The notes beneath the pieces were generated by a model. It saw only the letters and a list, made by a program, of their open reading frames with translations, searched no databases and was not told the DNA's origin. Below are positions 56,201-64,000 of a stretch of DNA of 64,000 bases, piece after piece (position 1 is the first letter of the stretch; the number at the start of each line of letters is the position of its first letter). The stretch comes from Apostichopus japonicus (lineage: Eukaryota; Echinodermata; Holothuroidea; Aspidochirotida; Stichopodidae), in the NCBI RefSeq assembly GCF_037975245.1, contig NC_092565.1:23393499-23457498 (forward strand). Direction: 5' to 3'. The translations under genes and the position numbers were made by a program.

Positions 56201-59200
56201 TAGTTCCTTCAAACTTCATAAATGAAGAATTCTCAGTTTTCACAGAGAGAAATACAAGAATATTTATATATTGTGCATGTTTATTGTTGTTTTGTTTTTA
56301 CAACGATATCTTCTGACTGCCATTATGTTTGATTTTTGCATTTGTTACAACACCCCTCTCCCATTCCTCTGGAGGACAGAAGAATGTTATTTGTCATGTT
56401 TATGTAATTGTATACTAATGTTATTTTATTGTACTCTGCATCAATTGCAGCCCAGATGAAGGAGTTACCTGGCATCAAGTCACTGATTATAATTCTGCTG
56501 AGATCATTCTCTTAACAACAAGTGCTGATGGTCAGATGGTGATACTGAATAAGAACCAAGAGGTATGTTTAACTCCAAGACAAAATCCATGAACATCTTC
56601 AAGCTTCAAGAGTTATTGGCCATAGGTTATATCCCCCTCACCCCCCCTTTTCTCCTATCTGTGGGCATGCTCCTCTTGACTTTGCTAAACATGAGTACTT
56701 AACCAGGTATTGAATAGAAAAAAAAGTTGTTTAAAGAAGTAATTTTAAATACCTTGGGAAAATTTGCCCTATGACTACAAAACTTGCACAGCAGACCTAA
56801 ACCAACCAGTCTTAGAATGGAAGATGGTACAATATTTTCTTCAACTGGTACAAAGGATAATTAAAACTTGATTAGTAGTTTTTTAGGAGAAAATAAATAA
56901 TTTCTAGCTTTCGTAGCCGATAGGAATCCACTTGACTGAGTGAATCTAATGGAATACAATTGTGCAATGTTTAGTATGATTCTTTTCTGAAAACAAATTG
57001 ATATCATAATTTTTGATACAAATATACCCATACTATATTTCTGACAGATTTTGTACGGTTCCTATGGGTCATCTATCTCTCTGACGAAACTACGACCATC
57101 ATCTGGGTGGCAGCTCAATGAAGTCCTCACTATGTCATCAGAAGTCAACCAAATGGTCAAAACTATTTCAGTTTATTTTGATAGTTACTTTGCTTTACGA
57201 GAGGTATGGATGGTTCCTTTTTGCTTTCTAATAGCAGTTTTGTAATGTGTTGGGTGATCATTTTAGCGTTGAGATTCGTGTTTGCATATAAGAAAGATGT
57301 TTGGAATACATTACCTTTGTAAAGAAACAAAGAAGGTGTTTGGAATACCTTTCCTTTCTAAAGAATAAAAAAGGTGTTTGGAATAACTTTCCTTTGTAAA
57401 GAAATTTATAAAGGTGTTTGGCATAACTTTCCTTTGTAAAGAAACAAAGAAGGTGCTTGGATTAACGTTCCTTTGTAAATAAGGGAAAAAAAGGTGTGTA
57501 GAAAACCTCTCCTTTGTAAACATTTAAAGAATGGTGTTTGGAATTCCTTTCTTTTGTAAACTTTAGAAACAAAGAAAGGTGTTTGGAATTCCTTTCCTTT
57601 GTCAAGAATCAAGAACATTAGTTTTCATCTTCAATCCAGGTTATTGTCAGTGAGGACGAATCAAACGGTCAGCTATCCCTCTCATCCCGAATCATACCAG
57701 CTGTTAGGATTACACAGTTAGAGAAAGAATCTGCTCCTCTGAGAGCAGGAACTATGACAACAGACAAGGAAGAGCCTCCATCTTGTCCATTCAGTAGGCT
57801 CTTGGTCTCCACCGAACTCAGCTCAGTTGAGAGGCAGGAGCACTACAAACTCCGTCCTCCCAGTCTGACGAGGAGCAAACTCCACGATGAGAATTCACTG
57901 CTCATCTATCAAGGACTTCTCCATCTGATCCTGGACTTGAGGCAGAAAGACAGGAGGATGGTAAGTCTTGAAATAAATCAATGATTAAAAGGTTGTCAAC
58001 ATTACCTCAACATTTTCATGAATGCTGAAACATTGCTAAGAGTGTGCAAGACACCATTCCTATGACCTTTGACATGATAAATAATGTTATGTGAAATTAG
58101 ACAATTTCTTTTTAAATGGCCATAAGAGGATGTGACTCTTTTGACAATTCACAACTATTTGACTGTCTACCATAATGGGAAGGAGAGATGCCTGGTGGAG
58201 GGGGTGGGGCGGGAGAGCTCAATACTGATTACCTTTAAGCAATAGTTTGGGTTTCTTGTTTAGAAAATTATTAATATTATATATGCAAAACAATTTAAAA
58301 CATATATACTTATTATTTAAAATGATGTTACAATATTTCCTACAGAATTCCATACCTACCTGATGCAATGTTGAATGCTAACACTAAGATAAAATTTTCT
58401 TCTCACTCAGAGGCGGGGGGGATGCAAATAGGCGAAAATTGAGCCACCACATTTATTACAAGTTTTGTCCGAGTTCTTATAATTCAGCTATTTTCTAGGC
58501 ATATAGGTACATCTGCTGTTAAAATAGACTATATTAAGGGTATGGCAAATAATGGATTTATCAAAGCTCCTTAAATCCCACATTTCAAACGAGGCAAGTC
58601 AAATAGTAAACCTTTAGAAAAACTTTTATAAAAATGTATTCCAGATTGAAAAATGGTGTCCTCTCGTTACAAACAGCTGAATGTAATTTTTGTATTGGTG
58701 GTATAGAGGTACCTAGAGTCATCCAATTGAATGTATGTACCCTTTGCTTTGTCACATGCACCAGTGCCTTTGGTACACACAATTTGTTAACATTTATCTG
58801 TAAATTTCATATGTTATTTGCTAATTTTCTTTTTCTTCTTTGGCAGGCCTATGCTGGTGACCTACATAACCCTTTGGAACAATTCTTGAATCTAAGAAAG
58901 CCTCTGGAGGCCTACCATGACTACATGTATAGAAACCGTCTGTTACCAATTGGTATTCATATTACCTTACAGCCATTTAGAAATGGTGGAATACAGGTAA
59001 TTGTCTTGCATAGAAACCGTCTGTTACCAATTGGTATTCATATTACCTTACACCCATTGAGATATGGTGGAATACAGGTAATTGCCTTGCACAGAAACCG
59101 TCTGAAACCACACAGTATTCATAATACCTTACAGCCATATAGAAATTGTGGAATACAGGTAATTGTCTTGTTTAGAAACCGTCTGTTACCAATTGGTATT

Positions 59201-62200
59201 CATATTACCTTACACCCATTGAGATATGGTGGAATACAGGTAATTGTCTTGCACAGAAACCGTCTGAAACCACACAGTATTCATATTACCTTACAGCCAT
59301 TTAGAACTGGTGGAATACAGGTAATTGTCTTGTTTAAAAACCGTCTGCTACCACACGGTATTCATATTACCTTACAGCCATATAGAAATGGTGGAATACA
59401 GGTAATTGTCCTGCATAGAAACCATCTGTTACCAATTGGTATTCATGTTACCTTAAAGCCATTTAGAAATGGTGGAATACAGGTAATTGTCTTGCATAGA
59501 AACCGTCTGTTACCACATGGTATTCATAATACCTTACAGCCATTAAGAAATGGTGGAATACAGGTAATTGCAAGACAATCAAATACATTTCTGAAATCGG
59601 TGTTTAATGAATTGTTACCAATTTTATTTTAGCTAATGGGACACACCTTTGCAACATACACTAAATTTATTTGACCATTGGGGAGGGGGGGGGTGGTGGG
59701 TAGTGTTCTTTATCTTTGACGTGTTTAAAGGATTCAATTCGTTTCTGATAAAGATCCTGCTAGGATGAAAACCGTGAGGCCATGGAACTCTTTTTAACCT
59801 ACCTAAAGATATGTTTTATTTCCAGAAGAAAAGAAGTTTGATAACTGTTTGTTTCTCGCTCTGAAATCTTTGCAGGTGAGGGAAGGCAGAGTATTTTCAC
59901 TTCCTGCTGAAGTGTTCTTGGATAAAGGGGACTCTTACCAGTTCAAGATAGAGCTGAGAGGTTGGTCACATGAAGAGCGAGAGGCCGGTAAGTGAAGGAC
60001 GCAATGACATGTCCATCGTTGTTGTAGTGTCCACTTGTCGAACAACACTTTGGATTTTTTGAATTTGTTAATATTCTTGTCTTTATCTTGTTAGTTGTGC
60101 CATGATTTAATAAATCTTCAGTTTTTGAGGATTATTAGAAAACTGAGAAAAGAGAAAAAATCCTTCATCAATTATTGATTATTAGGTAGTCAAGTATACC
60201 TCTATCATATACAGTAACGATTGTAGTAAAACAAGGCATTGCGGCCGGGGATTTGATTCTGGTAAATTTTGGATACCGTTCTATAATTTACAATTTTCAT
60301 CCTCAGGTTTATACCATCACCAGAATCTGGATCTCATCCAAATGATGGTCGAAGTATCAGATTTGAACTTGCTACAAGTCAATTTATTTCGTCGAGTAGA
60401 TTATCTTAGAGACACAGTTGAATACACTGTAAGTATGCTTCCATACGTAGTATTTAAGCCATTTGTTATATCGTATGTTAGTGTTCTTGCGTTAATTACC
60501 ACACTTAAAGTCTCCTAACATGGTACCACACTCAAGAGCGAGAAATATAAACTTCCATAAATAATTTAAAACTCAAAATAAGAGCATTTAACCTCCTAAG
60601 ATGATCATTTTTGGTCTACTGTTAGGTATTATGTCACATTGGCTCTCTATATGTTTTGTTTGGTGATTTCTACCAGAGATGGTGTATTCTTTCATTCTTA
60701 AAGGGGATGGCTACCCTGGGAGTATGTCATGCAGTAATATATGTGTTAAGTAATAATTTAAGTAGTGCTTGCCCTCTCATAATTTACAGAATTTAACCTT
60801 TCATCTCAAAATAGGTTACTTTGGAGGACTTAGCTAGCATTGGTCATAAAGCACCTCCAGGGATGCTGCTACAGGTGTCATCTTTTACACTTGAAGCCTG
60901 GAATTCTGCCCTCAGTTGTTTTGAAGAAACTAATGACAAGACAGAGACTAAGGTAACCAAAAAGAAGGTGGTGTTCAGGGGGGGCGGGTGGAACCTGGGG
61001 ACACAGATTGCTGAACCCTGCAATTTCATGTCGGGCATAGGACCATCTGTGTGTGCCTGAAGTTACTATTAGGTGCAAAAAATAATATGAAGTGTAGTAC
61101 ATATTTTTGAGAGCTGTGCTTCAGAAACATAAATTTGATACTTGTAAATTCAGGGAAAACTCTAGTTTTTTGTTTTAAAAAAAGTTTACTGTCCCCTATC
61201 ATGAGTAACTGCTTTTTAGTTTCAATGGCACATGACTTAAATGTTTATTATCTTGTGCACAGATTCTGGCAATTTTGTGGAATTTCTGTCACAAGTACGC
61301 TCTAATTCTTTTCCCCCTCATTCCACCAGGGTCTCTTAGGCATGACTGTACTCCACGGCTGTCCCCCTGGTATGGTTCTACAGTATGACATTAATGCCAC
61401 TATACTCTACAATGGTATCAGCAGTGTATATGAATGTCCTCAGGTGGATCCAAATCTCCCCTGTGTGTATTTCAAACATGGTAAGGATTGTCTTTGTTAC
61501 TTCATTAATACCAGGCTATTCATTGGTTCTGTTTGCAGCTAGCCATTGTCTTACTGCTTCAGTGCGATCCATACCTCGGTATTAAGCTTCCTTTTTGTGT
61601 TTTATTGAGAGGGTCTTTGGGACTCCACGGTGATTTAATTAAATTTTTTAACGTCAATAAAGACGGAGAAGTATAAACTCTAAACTCTAAATCCTAAATT
61701 TTTGTTTTTTCCATAAGACGATCAGTATGCATGAAAGCAAACAGTTTTCAGCAACTCTTGAGAAATTTTGTATCCCCCACCTCCACCTCCCCCACCCCTG
61801 ACAAAAGAAAACAAACCAATCATATTATGAAGTTGTAGCTGTACAATCTAAAGTATTAAAGTTGGCATATATAGACATTAGTTATCAGTTTCCTATGGTC
61901 TTCTGGTTTGCTCAATGATTCTTAAGTCTTCCATCTACATCGCTAAATTTTAATTTAAGTGTTCCATTTACCTACGACAGCAGATCAATCACTCCTTAAA
62001 GGATGAGCGGGGGTAGGGAAAGGGAAGTGAGTTTGTTGTTGTTGTTTTCAAACATGTTCTTGTTTTTCTCCAGAATTTCGCCCCCTCTTTAAAGTACTCG
62101 ACGTGACCACTAGGAAGTCAAAGCCATTTACAGGACGGTATACCTTAAAAGTCATCGGTGGCCAAGGGACCCAGGAAGATGAGATGAGTTACTTCACTCA

Positions 62201-63676
62201 AGAAGAGATATCCAAGTATAACTGGCTGGATAGGTAAATAAGTAAATAATTTTCGATAATATTAAATATTTTCAACAAAATTTGGTCACAATTAGGATTA
62301 AGTACAGCTTGTGGGTTTGACACCTTAAAGTTGACAGAAATTGTCACAGAAAGACATCTGTGGTCTTTAGAGCTACTCTAGCACAGTTATGAAGAATGGC
62401 CATTTCATATAGCAGCCTTAACTCCCCACTTAATGTACAGCATTTTACTTATTAGCTTCCTATCAATTTTAAGTACCTATCCATGAGGTGATTACACATG
62501 AAGATCAGTTTTCATAGAGCAGGCTCATCTCATAATTCAGACAGACATGTTCACAATTGTCCCCTTTCCTGATCATTGGAAACAACTAATTAATATACCC
62601 CCAAATGTACAAGAGTGAACCCACCCACCCCACCATCTTTTTTCAAATACTGAGGTTAATCTTCTGATTTTCTATATATACTACAGATAAAAAACATGCA
62701 TAGGTCAAATTTATTACGTAATGATTATTAAAGTCAGGGAAAGCATTTGGACTACTTTTTGACTGCAGATATTTTACCTTTTGGATATTTAATCATTCAC
62801 CCCTACGAAAATAAGCTGACTGTAGATTAAAAAGTTGGCACAGTCTGCACATTGCAGCAGTTCCCTGAAATGCTTTTATGTCTGATCGTATCTCTATATA
62901 GGCAGTGAACTGCTACAGATGACGTTTTCAAAGTTAGTAAATGGAAGTCTTACAGATGTTACTATAAATGATTACAAATTGAGGATATTTATTGTTTTAT
63001 AATTCCAGCAATACTCTCGTTTGGGTGCCTCTCACAGCATCCAAAGAGGCCACAGCTCACGTCTTCAACAGGAAGAATAATGGACTTGTCTGGAGATGCA
63101 AACAGTTTTCTCCCTGTTCTGATCAGCCGTTAAATTTTCCGTGGATGCCTGAATATACATTCCTTGTTGAAGTATCGAACAAGTAATTATTTCGTTTTTC
63201 TTGCTGTTGTAATTAACACAATAGCAGCCATGAAGTTTGAGAATGGCTGTAGGCAAAACATACCTATTGGGGATATCGATATGTGGAAGTTTAAAAAAAA
63301 ATTGTAAATTTGAGCAATTTATTTCTGTATTGTTTACATTCTAACAATACAAAATATTTTCTATGGATTAATTTTTTTCTGTTTTTTTTTTCATTTTAGA
63401 GATGTTGCAAGTTCTTCCTCGTATTGCGAGTACACAGTGCAGTTTATGGTGAAAGTTCACGGTTTACCAATTAGCTCTCAGAGATCAGTGAGAATTGTTG
63501 CTGTAAGTGTGACATAAAGATTTATCTGAGTTCATAAGCATCAAAATCATATTTTGCCATATGTCTAACTTATCGATATGATATTATTGAGTTTTCGTCA
63601 TTTATGAAGCATTCATCCTTTTTGTTTTCAGTGTGTCGTTTTGATGGCCATGTGGCAAACGAATAGAGCGGTTTAA
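50214..63676 (+). CDS. CatSper channel auxiliary subunit, gamma-like, 20 coding exons
   Basis: Likely a single-pass auxiliary subunit of the sperm flagellar calcium channel. Exons: 50214-50447, 50875-51194, 51595-51823, 52742-53024, 53834-53911, 54234-54386 (less certain), 55120-55185, 55992-56097, 56451-56562, 57048-57203, 57640-57960, 58847-58996 (or up to 59563), 59876-59987, 60307-60428, 60815-60952, 61330-61480, 62074-62233, 63009-63182, 63400-63502, 63632-63676. All joins are GT-AG and phase-compatible: 1070 aa, or 1259 with all repeats. It has a signal peptide (residues ~8-26), then CSWEGQ, propeller-like segments (FLLSDERGLIF, VTWHQVTDY), and a C-terminal part with GCPPGMVLQYDI, FTGRYTLKVIGG and WMPEYTFLVEVSN, as in CatSper beta/gamma/delta/epsilon ectodomains. 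Gamma is favoured from the N-terminus. The last exon adds only 14 residues and gives no full transmembrane helix. Confidence 0.72.
52115..52430 (+). mobile_element. Two tandem copies of the U2-headed SINE in a CatSper intron
   Basis: Copy one (52115-52277) starts ATCGCGTCTTGGCC then GATCATGAGTAG, a diverged U2 5' end. Copy two (about 52278-52430) is 5'-truncated, starting AAGATCATGTGTAGGATC. Both carry the body of the 1024-1219 element (ACAGTCTTGATTCA, GGTTGAGAG) and the tail word TTCTTAA or TTCTTTAAAAAG. They lie in the intron between 51823 and 52742. Confidence 0.6.
57270..57615. repeat. ~40-bp minisatellite, about 8 diverged units, CatSper intron
   Basis: GGTGTTTGGAATxxCTTTCCTTTGTAAAGAA-like units repeat about eight times between exons 57048-57203 and 57640-57960. 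Length and sequence vary (38-46 bp). Units end in AAAG/AAAAG. No coding role. Confidence 0.8.
58931..59578 (+). repeat. 8 x 81-bp in-frame repeat duplicating an exon 3' end and its splice donor
   Basis: Units of exactly 81 bp (27 codons) start at 58931, inside the CatSper exon beginning at 58847. Each encodes a variant of RNRLLPIGIHITLQPFRN followed by GGIQ, then the donor sequence CAG|GTAATT at 58996, 59077, 59158 and so on to 59563. All eight stay open in one frame, despite amino acid changes such as LLPIG versus LKPHS. Units 2 and 4, and 3 and 5, are closest pairs, implying duplication of a two-unit block. The acceptor at 59876 is phase 0, so splicing from any unit keeps the frame. Confidence 0.88.
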
Positions 63677-64000
63677 AGTGTACACTGAATTATTCAGGTG
63701 TAAAACCTATTTTTCATGTTGCTATGTTTTGACAGAAATCATTTATGGTAGGTAGAGTGAGGAATCTGGGTTTTTTTAGGCTAAGGCCACAGACAACTCC
63801 TCATGAATATTCATTGAAAACCATGAAGATATTAGTGAATTACTGAAAACATTTCATTCCATTTTAGCAAATGTGAAAAAGAAAATTGTCTGATGTTAAT
63901 GCTGCAATCCAGACAGTGCGAAGAGAATAAGCCAACGTGTGATCAGAAATATGAATGAACTAAGAAGACGATTGAAAAAGTATTAGCAACACGCAACTAT
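63677..64000 (+). other. 3' flank of the CatSper gene
   Basis: No coding exon and no AATAAA signal are seen before the window ends. Two acceptor-like sites (about 63780 and 63868) would run into early stops, so they do not offer a transmembrane exon. Confidence 0.4.

Overview
The window is animal nuclear DNA, probably from a marine invertebrate deuterostome; an echinoderm is my best guess. That is an inference from intron-rich genes with GT-AG junctions, a CatSper sperm-channel subunit gene, an AT-rich background with frequent G-runs, and a Ty1/copia plus hAT element load. I cannot name the species. Protein names come from motif recognition, without database searches.

Layout. (1) 1-2339: last exon of an unidentified + strand gene, with a SINE headed by U2-snRNA-like sequence in its upstream intron. 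(2) 6763-10419, minus: complete five-coding-exon SLBP gene (histone mRNA hairpin-binding protein, 386 aa). (3) 12780-25092, plus: complete eleven-coding-exon CDC25 phosphatase gene (596 aa), divergent from SLBP across a ~2.4 kb region containing a perfect 17-bp inverted repeat. Both genes belong to the cell cycle: SLBP supports S-phase histone mRNA and CDC25 activates CDKs. CDC25 introns hold three hAT-type non-autonomous elements. (4) 25.1-33.6 kb: gene-poor, with a 76-bp satellite of about 14 units and a broken sulfotransferase-like fragment. (5) 33595-47485, minus: four-exon methionine sulfoxide reductase A gene with a signal peptide (261 aa). Its introns are a transposon sink. Intron 3 holds a complete copia retrotransposon with identical LTRs and an open 1375-codon polyprotein. 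Intron 2 holds two hAT elements with perfect 8-bp target duplications, one of them a three-level nest. (6) 50214-63676, plus: a CatSper auxiliary-subunit gene (gamma-like is the best guess) assembled from 20 phase-compatible exons. One exon ends in eight in-frame 81-bp repeats, each carrying its own splice donor.

All exon joins given were checked by hand for GT/AG ends and phase continuity. There is no operon-like multi-gene system. The most notable signals are the U2-headed SINE family, the CatSper splice-donor ladder, the nested hAT elements, the fresh copia insertion with an internal tRNA-iMet type primer site overlapping gag, and a Glu-to-Gln change in the CDC25 catalytic loop.
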